Assembly (NCBI GenBank): GCA_016712985.1
Contig: JADJQA010000018.1
Span: 47,672 to 111,671, forward strand
Length of the DNA: 64,000 bases
Direction: 5' to 3'
From: Sulfuritalea sp.
Lineage (GTDB): Bacteria; Pseudomonadota; Gammaproteobacteria; Burkholderiales; Rhodocyclaceae
In this document: positions 55,227 to 64,000 of the stretch, piece by piece
Layout: each line of letters begins with the position of its first letter
How positions within the stretch are numbered: position 1 is the first letter of the stretch
Notes under the pieces: generated by a model
What the model saw: only the letters and a program-made list of their open reading frames with translations
What the model was told of the DNA's origin: nothing
The model's database searches: none
Made by a program: the position numbers and the translations under genes

Positions 55227-56615
55227 CGAAAATCGGTTTGGATGCCTGGCCAGACCGCGTCAAGCGCCGCCCTGAAATCGTCCTGGATGCGTGTCAGCGC
55301 CGCCTCGGTGTCGGCCTCGAAGCGCAGTACGACGACAGGCGTGGTATTGGAAGCGCGGGCCAGGCCGAAAGCCGTCGGCATATTCGGCGCGCACGCCGTC
55401 GATGGTGATCAGTTCGCGCGCGCCGGGGAAGCGTCCTTCGCGCCGCAACCTGTCGACCAGTAAGTGGGGTTCGCCCTCCTGCATTTTGATGTTCAGCTCC
55501 GGCGTCGAGATCGCGTTGGGCAAATGCTTCAAAGGCCAGTTGGCGCCCTTCGGGACATTGGGCCAGCGCGAGACGATTTCGAGCAGGCGGGCGCCGGCGT
55601 AGAGCCCGTCGTCGAAGCCGAACCAGCGCTCCTTGAAGAACATGTGGCCGCTCATCTCGCCGGCCAGTGGCGCGCCGGTTTCCCTGAGCTTGGTCTTGAT
55701 CAGGGCATGGCCGGTATTCCACATCAGCGGCCGGCCGCCCTGAAAGCGAATGGATTCCGCCACCCAGCGCGAGCATTTGACGTCATAAATGATCTGAGCG
55801 CCGGGATTGCGTGTCAACACGTCGGCGGCGAAGAGCATCAACTGGCGGTCGGGGAAAATGATCTCGCCATCCTTGGTGACAACCCCGAGGCGGTCGCCAT
55901 CTCCGTCGAAGGCCAGGCCGAGTTCGGCATTGGTCTGGCGCAGGACGCGTTGCAGGTCGATGAGGTTTTCCGGCTTGGATGGATCCGGGTGGTGATTGGG
56001 GAAGTTGCCGTCGACCTCGCAAAACAGCGGCGTCACGGTGCAACCCATGCGCCGGAACAGATCCGGCGCAACGCTGCCGGCCACGCCGTTGCCGCAGTCG
56101 ATGACGATCTTCATCGGCCTGGAGAGCTTCACGTCGCCGACGATCCGATCGATATAGGCCTGGCGCACGGTGGCATGGCGCACAAAGCCCTGGCCATCGG
56201 AATAGTCGGCTTGCGCGATGCGGCGCCGCAGGTCCTGGATCATTTCGCCATACAGCGTCTGACCGCCGAGCACCATCTTCAGCCCGTTGTATTCCGGAGG
56301 ATTGTGGCTGCCGGTGACCGAAACGCAACTGTCGGTCCCCAGCTCATGCGCGGCGAAATAGGTCATTGGCGTCGGCGCCCGGCCAATGTCGATGACATCG
56401 ACACCGGTTTGCGTGATGCCATGGGCCAGCGCGCCCGAAAGCTCGGGACCGGAAAGGCGCCCGTCGCGTCCTATGACGATCGCCTTGATGCCGCGCGCGG
56501 CGGCTTCGCTGCCCAGCGCCAGGCCGATCTGGTGCACGGTTTCTGCCGTCAACGTGGTGCTGACGATGCCGCGAATGTCGTAAGCCTTGAAAATTTCGGG
56601 TGCCGGAGTGTGCAT
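55223..56615 (-). CDS. algC: Phosphomannomutase/phosphoglucomutase (one frameshift)
   Basis: About 464 residues from MHTPAPEIFKAYDIRGIVST. The phosphoserine loop is SVTGSHNPPEYNGLKMV, the metal loop LAFDGDGDRLGVV and the sugar loop GEMSGHMFF. One extra T near 55374 breaks the end; restored it reads YADGFGLARASNTTPVVVLRF and stops overlapping the next gene. The enzyme interconverts hexose 1- and 6-phosphates for LPS and exopolysaccharide. Whether mannose or glucose is preferred cannot be told (AlgC-like by length). Confidence 0.9.
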
Positions 56616-56646
56616 GGCTCGCGCGTGTGTAGTTTGGTGGCGCCGA

Positions 56647-57625
56647 TTATCGCACGCCGGAAGCGGCAGGCAGATGGCAGGCGAAGTGCGCCAGCAGGCG
56701 TTGCGGCAGCCAGTCGATGCGGCCGGGCAGTGCGCCATGGACAAAACCGACATGGCCGCCGTGAGGCAGCAATTCCAGCGTCACGCTGTCCGGCAAATGC
56801 TCGCGGCGCGGTATTGCCGCCGGCGGCAGAAATGGGTCGTTCGCCGCGTGCAGCAGCAGCGTCGGGGCATGCACCGTGCCCAGGAGCGGCCCGGCGCTGC
56901 TCCTCGCGTAATAGTCGTCGACGCCATCAAATCCGTGCAGCGGCGTGGTGACGGCATCGTCGAAATCCCGCAGGGTGCGCGCGGCCCGCGCGCGGCGAGC
57001 GTCGATCCGGCCGGGGAAGCGCCGCTCCGCCCGGCCAATGCCGACGGAATCAGCGTGCGGAGAAATGCCGCGCGTACAGCAGACTGAAGCCGGATGAAAG
57101 CGCCGCGTCGGCCGCCGCCAGATCGAGCGGCGCACTCACCGCCGCCGCCGCGTTGATCACGTCGGAGGCAAGGCTGCCTTGCTCCGCCAGCCACTTCAGC
57201 AGGGCGTTGCCGCCGAGTGAAACGCCGGCGACGAACAGCGCCGGGTAGCCTCGCGCATGCAGGCGGCGCAGCACCCAGTCGATTTCCTGTGAATCCCCGG
57301 AATGATAGGCACGGGGCAGCCGGTTCGGCTCGCCGGAGCACCCACGAAAATGCACGACGACGCCATGCCAGCCGCGAAGTCGCACGGCATGCATCAGCCG
57401 CCGTGCATAGTGGCTGCGCGAACTGCCTTCGAGGCCGTGAAACAGCACCACGCATGGCGCGCCGGCCTCGCCGTCAATCCAGTCGAGATCGATGAAGTCC
57501 GCGTCCGGCGTGTCCCAGCGCTCGCGCCTGTAACGCGGCAGCGGCCCCTTGATCAGCAACGGCCAGATGGTCTGCGCATGCCCGCCGGGCAGCCATGCTG
57601 GAGCGAGGTAGCGCTGTTCAGTCAC
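56647..57625 (-). CDS. YheT-family alpha/beta hydrolase (frameshifted)
   Basis: MTEQRYLAPAWLPGGHAQTI, FHGLEGSSRSHYARRLMHAV and FVAGVSLGGNALLKWLAEQG (nucleophile Ser in GVSLGG) are the YheT pattern. After LYARHF two frame changes (about 57060 and 57030) lead to RIDARRARAARTLRDFDDAV and the end PHGGHVGFVHG with the catalytic His. Restored length is about 325 residues. Natural substrate unknown. Confidence 0.82.
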
Positions 57626-57649
57626 CGAGCGTCAGGCCGGAAAGGCGCC

Positions 57650-57790
57650 GATGAAACCTCTTTCGACGCAGAGCGCGTAGAGGCGCAGAGGGCGCAGAGG
57701 AAACAGCACGTCAAATCGGATTGTTTTTTGGTTTCGATGTTCTCCGCGATCTCTGCGTCTCTGCAACCTCTGCGTCGAGAGCGGTCAGTT
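57650..57790. repeat. CACAGAG-type dispersed element, copy 2
   Basis: Begins AACCTCTTTCGACGCAGAGC and ends CTCTGCGTCGAGAGCGGTCA with a central ATTTGACGTG part. The ends are inverted repeats (CTCTTTCGACGCAGAG against CTCTGCGTCGAGAG). The same ends occur at 63687-63810. Confidence 0.6.
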
Positions 57791-57803
57791 GTTGCATCCA
57801 GGT

Positions 57804-58229
57804 TCAATGCAGGATCCGCGGCGGTTCGCCGACGCTGTTGGGCGGCACCGGCGAGGCGTGGTGGGCGATCATGCGCCAGCCCAGGGCGCCGCGCACATAG
57901 ACGTTGGTGGCGGCCACCGGCGCGCTCAGATTTTCTTCGTCACGGGTGGCGATGTGCTCCAGCAGGGTGCTGACCACGGCGAATGGCGTGGTCACCGCGG
58001 TCTGCTGCGACAGGCGCACCCTGAGTTTCCTGCCGCTCGCGAAGACACGCTGCCAGGCCTCGCGAATCAGGGTGTAACCGACCAGGCGTGGGCCGCCGGG
58101 GTGCACGCAGACCACTTCCTCGTCTTCGGCCCAGACCGACATCATGGCCTCGATATCGCTGCGTTCGAGCGCCTCGTAGAAGGCGGCTTCGACATCCTGC
58201 GGGCTGGCAAAGATCTTTTGGTTGGGCAC
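57804..58229 (-). CDS. SnoaL-like / DUF4440 (NTF2-fold) protein
   Basis: About 142 residues from a GTG at 58229 (VPNQKIFASPQDVEAAFYEAL). SDIEAMMSVWAEDEEVVCVH and GYTLIREAWQRVFASGRKLR, then YVRGALGWRMIAHHASPVP, are the NTF2-like pattern. Such domains are small enzymes or ligand binders of many kinds. It starts two bases after the waaF stop. Confidence 0.8.
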   Translation of the reverse strand: MPNQKIFASPQDVEAAFYEALERSDIEAMMSVWAEDEEVVCVHPGGPRLVGYTLIREAWQRVFASGRKLRVRLSQQTAVTTPFAVVSTLLEHIATRDEENLSAPVAATNVYVRGALGWRMIAHHASPVPPNSVGEPPRILH

Positions 58230-58231
58230 GG

Positions 58232-59235
58232 TCAGATCGAATCCGGGAGTTGCGCGGCGAGGGTTGTCGCCACCTGTTGCGGGCTGATGCCGTTCAGGCA
58301 GTCGAGATGCGTCAGCGGACATTCGCGCTTGAAGCAGGGGCTGCATCGGAGGTTTTCGAAACGATCCGCGCGATCGGCGACAAGGGCGGCGTATAGGCCG
58401 GCGAAGACGATCCGTAAAGCGCCACCAGCGGTCGCTCAAGGGCGGCGGCGACGTGCATCAGGCCGGAGTCGTTGCTCACCACGCAACGCGCCGCAGCGAT
58501 CAGGTCGATGGCCTGTTGCAGCGTGCTGCGACCGCACAGATTCAGCGCCGCGCCTTCGGCTGCCGCGGCGATGGCGTCGCCCACGGCGGTATCAGCGCTT
58601 GACCCGACCAGCCAGACCGGATTTTGCGGCGTCGCAATGAGTCGCGCCAGCGCCGCAAAGTGCCGCGCCGGCCAGCGTTTGGCGGGGCCGTATTCAGCGC
58701 CGGGGCAGAATATCGCCGGCATCGCATCGGCAGGCAGGTTCAAGGCCAACCGCACAGCCTGCTGCTGCGCGACCGTCGAACTGAGGCGCGGCCGTGGCAG
58801 GGTTGCGGGCAGCGGTCCGGCCAGCGCGGCATAGCGCTGTACCAGTTGCGGGTGGCGGTCGCCGTCGAGCCGATGGCGCTCGTTTAGCAGTAGGTAGCGC
58901 GCCTCGCCCTGGTAGCCGATGCGCTGCGGAATGCCGGCGAAGAAGGGCACCAGCGCTGATTTCCATGAGTTCGGCAGGACATAGGCTTGCTGATAGCCGG
59001 CGCTCGCGAGGCGGCGACCCAGCGCGCGGCGGGCGGCAAAATTGAATTCGCCGTGATGGAACGGATTGACAATCACCGCATCGACCTCGGCCATGCGCGC
59101 CAGTAGCGGTGCCGACCAGTCGGACGCAAGTACCTCGATGCGCGTGGTCGGCTCGTTGCGCTTGAGCAGGGTGAGGAGCGGCTGGGCGAGAATCGTGTCG
59201 CCGATCCAGGACGGAGCGACGACCAGAATCTTCAC
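58232..59235 (-). CDS. waaF: Lipopolysaccharide heptosyltransferase II (one frameshift)
   Basis: MKILVVAPSWIGDTILAQPL, GYQQAYVLPNSWKSALVPFF, CPGAEYGPAKRWPARHFAAL and VSNDSGLMHVAAALERPLVA are WaaF marks of glycosyltransferase family 9. After ARIVSK one base is off at about 58358; the restored end NLRCSPCFKRECPLTHLDCL is the typical Cys-rich tail. It adds the second heptose to LPS inner core. About 334 residues. Confidence 0.93.
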
Positions 59236-59268
59236 TGCGGAAGAAGAAACCGGATCCAGAGAGGAAGC

Positions 59269-59475
59269 TCAGTGATGGCCCTTGGGGCGCTCGCCGCTAA
59301 AGCGATACACGGTGCCGCAATAGGGGCAGGCCACTTCACCCGAGGCGCTCTTCAGCACGTCGATGAATACACGGGGATGTCGGGCCCACAAGGGTGCACC
59401 GGGGCGTGGGCAGGCCAGCGGCAGGTCGCGGGCGGTAACGGCCACCTGGCGCTGCGATTCGTCGAGAGTGGACAT
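59269..59475 (-). CDS. CHCC-type zinc-finger protein
   Basis: 68 residues. Likely zinc ligands are Cys22 (LACPRPGAP), His33 (WARHPRVFIDV) and the pair CPYCGTVYRF. This small domain is like the NDUFS6/YajR-type zinc finger found next to ilvE and waaF in betaproteobacteria. Function unknown. It lies 19 bases after ilvE. Confidence 0.88.
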   Translation of the reverse strand: MSTLDESQRQVAVTARDLPLACPRPGAPLWARHPRVFIDVLKSASGEVACPYCGTVYRFSGERPKGHH

Positions 59476-59494
59476 GATTTACCTCGGGCGTGCA

Positions 59495-60414
59495 TTAGAC
59501 AAAATTGAGCCAGTCGGCGTGCGCCGGCAGCTTGCCGTTCACCACGTCGAAGAACAGGCTCTGGATTTTGGCCGTGATCGGGCCGCGACTGCCGGCGCCG
59601 ATGGTGCGGTTGTCGAGTTCGCGGATCGGCGTGACTTCCGCCGCGGTACCCGTGAAGAAGGCTTCGTCGGCGAGGTAGATGTCGTCGCGCGTCAGACGCT
59701 GGGAAACCACCGTATAGCCAAGCTCCGCGGCCAGCGTGATGACCGTGTTGCGCGTGATCCCCATCAGTGCCGAAGCGACTTCAGGTTCGTAGATCACGCC
59801 ATCCTTGATCACGAACAGGTTCTCGCCGGCGCCTTCGGCGACAAAGCCATCGACGTCGAGCAGCAGGGCCTCGTCGTAGCCGTCTTCCGTCGCTTCCATG
59901 TTCGCCAGGATCGAGTTGGCATAGGTACCGGCAAACTTTGCGCGCGCCATGTTGACGTTCACGTGGTGCCGCGCGTAGCTCGAGGTCTTGACGCGGATGC
60001 CCTTTTCCAGGCCTTCCTCGCCGAGGTAGGCGCCCCAGGGCCATGCCGCAACGGCGACATGGGTGGCCGCGCCGCGCGGGCTGACGCCCATCTTTTCCGA
60101 GCCATAAAAGGCAATCGGCCGCAAGTAGCAGGATTCGAGCTGGTTGCTGCGCACGACTTCGCGGTGCGCCTCGATCAGGTCGCCTTGTCGTAGGGCATCG
60201 GCATGCGATAGATATGGGCCGAGCCGAACAGCCGGTCCATGTGTTCCTTGAGGCGGAAGATCGCCGTGCCGGAGACGGTCTTGTAGGCGCGCACGCCCTC
60301 GAACACGGCGAGGCCATAGTGCAGCGAATGCGTCAGGACGTGGGTGGTGGCATCGCGCCAGGGCACGAGCTTGCCGTCGTACCAGATGAAGCCGTCACGG
60401 TCGGCCATGGACAT
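59495..60414 (-). CDS. ilvE: Branched-chain amino acid aminotransferase (one frameshift)
   Basis: About 307 residues: DGFIWYDGKLVPWRDATTHV, HYGLAVFEGVRAYKTVSGTA, then after restoring one C at about 60178, LIEAHREVVRSNQLESCYLR. The PLP lysine lies in MARAKFAGTYANS, and EGAGENLFVIKDGVIYEP and GITRNTVITLA are class IV marks. It makes and breaks Val, Leu and Ile. The ATG at 60408 is an alternative start. Confidence 0.94.
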
Positions 60415-60461
60415 GGTGGTTCTCCAGCGCTGCGTTAAAGGTTGAAAGATCTGCAGCCCCG

Positions 60462-60483
60462 ATTTTAGCAGGGACGCTAAAAT
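60462..60483. promoter_or_regulatory. Palindromic divergent promoter element between ilvE and nudJ
   Basis: ATTTTAGC-AGGGAC-GCTAAAAT: each arm reads as TAAAAT on its own strand. For nudJ the -10 box ends six bases before the ATG, so that transcript would be almost leaderless. Confidence 0.45.
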
Positions 60484-60489
60484 GCGCCG

Positions 60490-61041
60490 ATGGATAGCAT
60501 CTGGAAACCTAACGTGACCGTCGCCGCGCTGATCGAGCGTGAGGGACGCTTCCTGCTGGTCGAGGAGGAAACCGAGGACGGCCTGCGCTTCAATCAGCCC
60601 GCCGGGCACCTCGACCACGGCGAGTCGCTGGTGGCCGCCTGTGCTCGCGAGACCCTAGAGGAGACCGCCTGGGGGTTCCGGCCCACGGCGCTGATCGGTA
60701 TCTATCTTTGGCCGCGCTCGCGTCCCGCTACCGGGACGACCCACGGCGGGGCCGGTGGTGTCTTCGATCAAACCGGTCAAACGTCACCCTCTTTCCCGGA
60801 ACGGGTCGCAGGGGCAAGGCCTGATGACATTAGCTATTTGCGCTTTGCCTTTTCCGGCGAACTCGGAGCGCATGAGCCAGGCAGGGCGCTCGATACCGGC
60901 ATCCAGCGCGCTCTTTGGATGACGCCCGACGAAATCCGCGCCAGCTCGGAGCGCCATCGCAGCCCGCTGGTATGGCAGTGCGTCAGCGATTACCTGACAG
61001 GCCGGCGTTTTCCGCTTGAGCTTGTTCGACACTACGACTGA
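60490..61041 (+). CDS. nudJ: NUDIX hydrolase (NudJ-like) with an internal insertion
   Basis: 183 residues. MDSIWKPNVTVAALIEREGR; the NUDIX box is GHLDHGESLVAACARETLEE followed by TAW (residues 39-61). NudJ-type proteins of this position hydrolyse thiamine or nucleoside pyrophosphates and sit before mnmA. Between LWPRSRPATG and DISYLRFAFSGELG there are about 33 extra residues not expected in the family. The inserted DNA contains the C-rich repeat (copy C). Confidence 0.85.
   Translation: MDSIWKPNVTVAALIEREGRFLLVEEETEDGLRFNQPAGHLDHGESLVAACARETLEETAWGFRPTALIGIYLWPRSRPATGTTHGGAGGVFDQTGQTSPSFPERVAGARPDDISYLRFAFSGELGAHEPGRALDTGIQRALWMTPDEIRASSERHRSPLVWQCVSDYLTGRRFPLELVRHYD
60783..60813. repeat. 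C-rich palindromic dispersed repeat, copy C, inside nudJ
   Basis: GTCACCCTCTTTCCCGGAAC followed by GGGTCGCAGGGG. It aligns with copies A and B but lies within a coding region in frame, lengthening the protein. Confidence 0.45.
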
Positions 61042-61089
61042 CACCGGCTTGCTTGGCGGCCGTACCGTCCCACAGAAGGAAGTGATCAC

Positions 61090-61973
61090 ATGACCAGGGG
61101 AAGGATCATTGTCGGGCTGTCCGGCGGCGTCGATTCGTCGGTCGCGGCGCTGCTGCTGAAGCGCCAGGGCTACGAGGTGATCGGCTTGTTCATGAAGAAC
61201 TGGGAGGACGACGACAGCGACGAGTATTGTTCCTCGCGCCAGGATCTGATCGATGCCGCCGCCGCCGCCGACGTGATCGGCATCGAGTTCGAGGCGGTCA
61301 ATTTCTCCGCCGAATACCGTGAGCGGGTGTTTGCCGATTTCCTGCGCGAGTATCAAGCCGGCCGCACGCCGAACCCTGACGTGCTGTGCAATTCCGAAAT
61401 CAAGTTCAAGGCCTTCCTCGATCACGCGCTGGCGCTCGGCGCCGACAAGATCGCCACCGGCCACTATGCGCAGGTGAGGGAATTTCTCGGCGCGTGGCAG
61501 TTGCTCAAGGCCGAAGACGGTACCAAGGATCAGAGCTATTTCCTGTATCGGCTGAGCCAGGCGCAACTGGCGAAGACGCTGTTTCCCGTCGGCCACCTGT
61601 ACAAGCGCGACGTGCGGCAGATAGCCGCGGAAGCCGGCCTGCCGAATCATGCGCGCAAGGATTCCACCGGCATTTGCTTCATCGGCGAGCGACCGTTTCG
61701 CGAGTTCCTTGCGCGCTACCTGCCGAAGCAGCCGGGAGAGATTCGCATTCTGGGCACGGAGCGGATTGTCGGCTCTCACGAAGGCCTGATGTATTACACA
61801 CTCGGCCAGCGCGAAGGTCTGGGCATCGGCGGCGTCAGGGGTGCGCCGGAGGAGCCCTGGTTCGTTAGCGGCAAGGATGGGCGGTAACGCCTGGGCAATC
61901 GATGGTGCTCTACGAATCACGGGTTTGCCTGGGTGGCGGCACCATCGCCACACATCAGGCGCAAGATGGATAA
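61090..61973 (+). pseudogene. mnmA: tRNA 2-thiouridine synthase MnmA with an internal deletion
   Basis: The P-loop is IVGLSGGVDSSVAALLL, the first catalytic Cys lies in NPDVLCNSEIKFK and the second in KDSTGICFIGERPF. The frame then ends at 61887 after EEPWFVSGKDGR. Directly after, in another frame, AVTPGQSMVLYESRVCLGGG is the true C-terminus. About 85-90 residues between these two parts, the substrate-binding domain, are missing. MnmA makes s2U34. Loss in a strain would be unusual, so a misassembly should be considered. Confidence 0.85.
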
Positions 61974-62065
61974 TTCGTGCGTTAATTCCTTGCGCGGCCC
62001 GCCCGGAACGGGTTTAGAATATTTTTACGGGTACGATGCCCGACAATTTTCGGAGGAATCCAATA

Positions 62066-62358
62066 ATGAATAAAGCTGAGCTGATTGAAATTGCCGCGAA
62101 GGAAGCCGACATAAGCAAGGCTGCCGCCGGCAAGGCGCTGGACGGGGATCATGGCCGCCGTGGTGAAGGCGGTAGCGAAGGGGGGACACGGTTACTCTGG
62201 TTGGTTTTGGAACGTTCAAGTCCGCCAAGCGCGCTGCGCGTACCGGCAAGAATCCGAAGACTGGCGCCAGCATCAAGATCCCCGCCACCACCGTGCCGAA
62301 GTTCAGCGCCGGTTCGGGCTTCAAGCAGGCCGTTGCCGGCAGGAAGGGCAAGAAGTAA
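62066..62358 (+). CDS. hupB: HU-family DNA-binding protein (two frameshifts)
   Basis: MNKAELIEIAAKEADISKAA behind CGGAGG; then in other frames MAAVVKAVAKG and TVTLVGFGTFKSAKRAARTG, NPKTGASIKIPATTVPKFSA. The order and lengths give a normal HU of about 98 residues with the DNA-binding arm (RTGKNPKTG). Indels lie at about 62146 and 62196. HU compacts the nucleoid. Followed by a terminator at 62379. Confidence 0.9.
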
Positions 62359-62378
62359 GCGCAGCAGCCTCGCGTGTG

Positions 62379-62408
62379 AAGGGGCCCGCTTGCGGGCCCT
62401 TGGTTTTT
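62379..62408 (+). terminator. Terminator after hupB
   Basis: GGGCCCGC-TT-GCGGGCCC followed by TTGGTTTTTG. Confidence 0.75.
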
Positions 62409-62505
62409 GTGCGCTTCAGGTTCTCGCACGCAACACCCGCAGGGCCATCATTTCAGCCTTCGCTGATTGGTTTCGCTGCTGAAACAGACTCTTGGGAGGC
62501 TCATC

Positions 62506-62839
62506 ATGATTACTACACAACATCAGGACGACATCGTCGAGCTCGCCGTGTTTGGCGAATTCACCCTGGCCGATTTCAAGGAATTCGAGGAGCTGGTCCT
62601 TTTCAGGATCAAGTTTTCCGGGCCGGTGAATCTGCTGGTGGACCTGCGCGACATGGCAGACTTCACTCAGGCGCATCGCGGTAGTGACCGACAGTCAGTG
62701 GGTGGCGTGGAGCGCCTGGCTATCGCAACTGTTCGTCAAGGCAGATGTGACGGTCTTCACCGACGAGGCCGAAGCCCGCCGCTGGCTGACCGAAAACCAG
62801 GAACGAGCGCGCCGGCTCCTGCCGCGCTGGTGTTCCTGA
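62506..62839 (+). CDS. SpoIIAA-like (STAS-related) protein with a short deletion
   Basis: Starts MITTQHQDDIVELAVFGEFT after GGGAGG. The first part ends LLVDLRDMADFT; after a frame change at about 62670 it resumes IAVVTDSQWVAWSAWLSQLF and ends RARRLLPRWCS. The family (SpoIIAA-like, about 125 residues) has some 20 residues more between these parts. Function: possible protein-binding domain, not established. Confidence 0.7.
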
Positions 62840-63690
62840 CCACGTTTCCTTCTTTTCAACCCCCAGGCGTCGAAGACCTTGCCGCGCATCCTGAGTGGCG
62901 TGTTTTCGATTGCCGGCACGACCTCAAGAACACCGAATATGGCCGCCAGGCCTATGCCCGCGGCCACATTCCGGGTGCGTTGTTCCTTCATCTGGACAGC
63001 GACCTTTCGGGTGTCGCGAACGGCCGCAACGGCCGCCATCCACTGCCGGATGCCGCAGTGTTCGCACGGCGCATGGCGGACTGCGGCGTCGCCGCGACGA
63101 CGCAGGTGGTGGCCTACGACAACGAAGGAGGGATATTCGCCGCGCGCCTGTGGTGGTTGCTGCGCTGGGTGGGGCACGAGCGGGTGGCCGTGCTCGACGG
63201 CGGACTGGCCGGTTGGCGCCGTGGTGGACGGCCGCTGGAAGAGCGCCTGCCGACGGTGGAGGGAGGCAGCTTTACGCCGAGTCCGCGGGACATGGCGGTC
63301 GATGTCTGGCAGGTCCTGGCGAATCTGCAGTCGCAGCGGCTGCTGCTTGTGGATGCGCGCAGCGCGGAAAGGTTTCGCGGCGAAAACGAAACCCTCGATC
63401 CGGTGGGTGGCCACATTCCCGGCGCGGTGAATCGTTTCTACTTCGAAAATCTGGATGACGACGGCTGCTTCTTCAAGCCGGCAGACATGTTGCGCAGCGA
63501 ATTCGAGACGCTCCTGGCCGGACGTCCAGCGTCCCAAGTGGTGCAGCAATGCGGCTCCGGCGTTACCGCCTGCCACAATCTGCTGGCGATGGAACTGGCG
63601 GGCCTGTCCGGCTCGAAGCTCTATCCCGGCTCGTGGAGCGAGTGGTGCGCCGATCCGTCCAATGGTGGCGACGGGGGACCTGGGAACCTC
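62830..63690 (+). CDS. sseA: Thiosulfate / 3-mercaptopyruvate sulfurtransferase (two rhodanese domains)
   Basis: Starts at a GTG (62830) overlapping the previous stop. Domain one: WRVFDCRHDLKNTEYGRQAY, RGHIPGALFLHLDSDLSG. Domain two: LLLVDARSAERFRGENETLD, GGHIPGAVNRFYFENLDDDG and the active-site loop VVQQCGSGVTACHNLLA with the catalytic Cys. About 285 residues. The end SWSEWCADPS is probably followed by RPMVATGD after one frame change at about 63656. It transfers sulfane sulfur to cyanide or thiols. The C-terminus abuts a repeat. Confidence 0.88.
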
Positions 63691-63810
63691 TTTCAACACA
63701 GAGAGTGTACGGAGGCACAGAGCACACGGGAAACGGCGTACAGCCTTGGGCCTCTTGCAGTTCTCGGTGTCCTCTGTGGTTCCCCGTGGGCTCTGTGTCG
63801 AGAGCAGTTC
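63687..63810. repeat. CACAGAG-type dispersed element, copy 3
   Basis: Begins ACCTCTTTCAACACAGAGAG and ends CTCTGTGTCGAGAGCAGTTC. Start and end match those of copy 2 (57650-57790). It lies between the convergent sseA and queG genes, and both reading frames run into it. Confidence 0.6.
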
Positions 63811-64000
63811 ATTTGCATTCCGCGAAGCGCCCATGTCACATGCTTCGCGCACCAGCGCCGAAGGATGATCGGCGGCGCGTGAGCGCAGGGCTTTAATCAC
63901 TCCCGCCGCTGGCGCGGGCGCGCCCAGCGCGACCGCGATGTTGCGCAGCCAGCGCTCGAGGCCGATGCGGCGGACGGGCGAACCGGCCAGCCGGTTATTG
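63693..64000 (-). CDS. queG: Epoxyqueuosine reductase QueG, C-terminal part (continues past the right edge)
   Basis: On the minus strand: SPVRRIGLERWLRNIAVALG, then AAGVIKALRSRAADHPSALV and, after a frame change near 63838, WALRGMQMNC. RWLRNIAVALGNA and the HEAT-like end are typical of QueG, the cobalamin/Fe-S enzyme that makes queuosine in tRNA. The last 40 codons fall in the repeat. Only about 60 recognisable residues are in view. Confidence 0.7.

Overview
The window is a GC-rich (low-to-mid 60 % by eye) bacterial chromosome segment. Its housekeeping gene order points to a betaproteobacterium of the Rhodocyclales/Nitrosomonadales type: lptD-surA-pdxA-rsmA diverging from amgK-murU, then pepP-ubiH-dusB-fis-purH-purD-purK-sua5, later alaS, a phosphomannomutase, waaF, ilvE, mnmA and an HU gene. 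The taxonomic call is inference from synteny and protein style. No rRNA is present. Two tRNAs are seen, Ala(CGC) and Arg(ACG).

Layout. 0-2.5 kb: RND efflux adaptor (cut by the left edge) and outer-membrane factor. 2.6-6.1 kb: small conserved genes, an AI-2E-type permease, a PIN-domain remnant and a DUF2892 protein. 6.1-14.2 kb (minus): a tightly overlapping run lptD, surA, pdxA, class II glutamine amidotransferase, rsmA, YhiN-like flavoprotein. 14.3-25.6 kb (plus): cell-wall recycling (amgK, murU), pepP, ubiH, dusB-fis, purine synthesis and sua5. 25.6-27.9 kb: tRNA-Ala, a TacAT-type toxin-antitoxin pair and an MqsRA toxin-antitoxin cassette bounded by 23-bp perfect inverted repeats. 27.9-36.3 kb: an eroded stretch with truncated or fused gene pieces (thioesterase/OsmC, Rieske protein with an in-frame stop, sulfide:quinone reductase joined to a rhodanese tail, katG tail, DUF454, hydrolase/peroxiredoxin), plus apparently intact TudS-like, MBL-fold, NifX-like and methyltransferase genes. 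37.5-44.2 kb: a complete four-gene Wadjet (JetABCD) anti-plasmid system. 44.3-47.7 kb: a small island carrying AbiE and ParDE toxin-antitoxin genes, bounded by a complete tRNA-Arg and a 47-bp copy of its 3' half. 47.8-64 kb: housekeeping genes again.

How they work together. The accessory middle (25.8-47.7 kb) is a defence and stabilisation zone: four toxin-antitoxin modules plus Wadjet, next to tRNA genes and repeats. The flanks are core metabolism: outer-membrane LPS assembly, murein recycling, purine synthesis, ubiquinone, tRNA modification and aminoacylation.

Caution about quality. Single-base frameshifts, mostly in short homopolymers, break many genes, including normally essential ones (alaS has at least four; purH, ilvE and the HU gene are also hit). 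One stretch at 44.70-44.88 kb is almost pure poly-G/poly-T. Several genes also have internal deletions (mnmA, abiEii, a SpoIIAA-like gene). I therefore read most isolated frameshifts as probable consensus errors, and treat fused or truncated genes in the 28-36 kb zone as real decay only with reserve.
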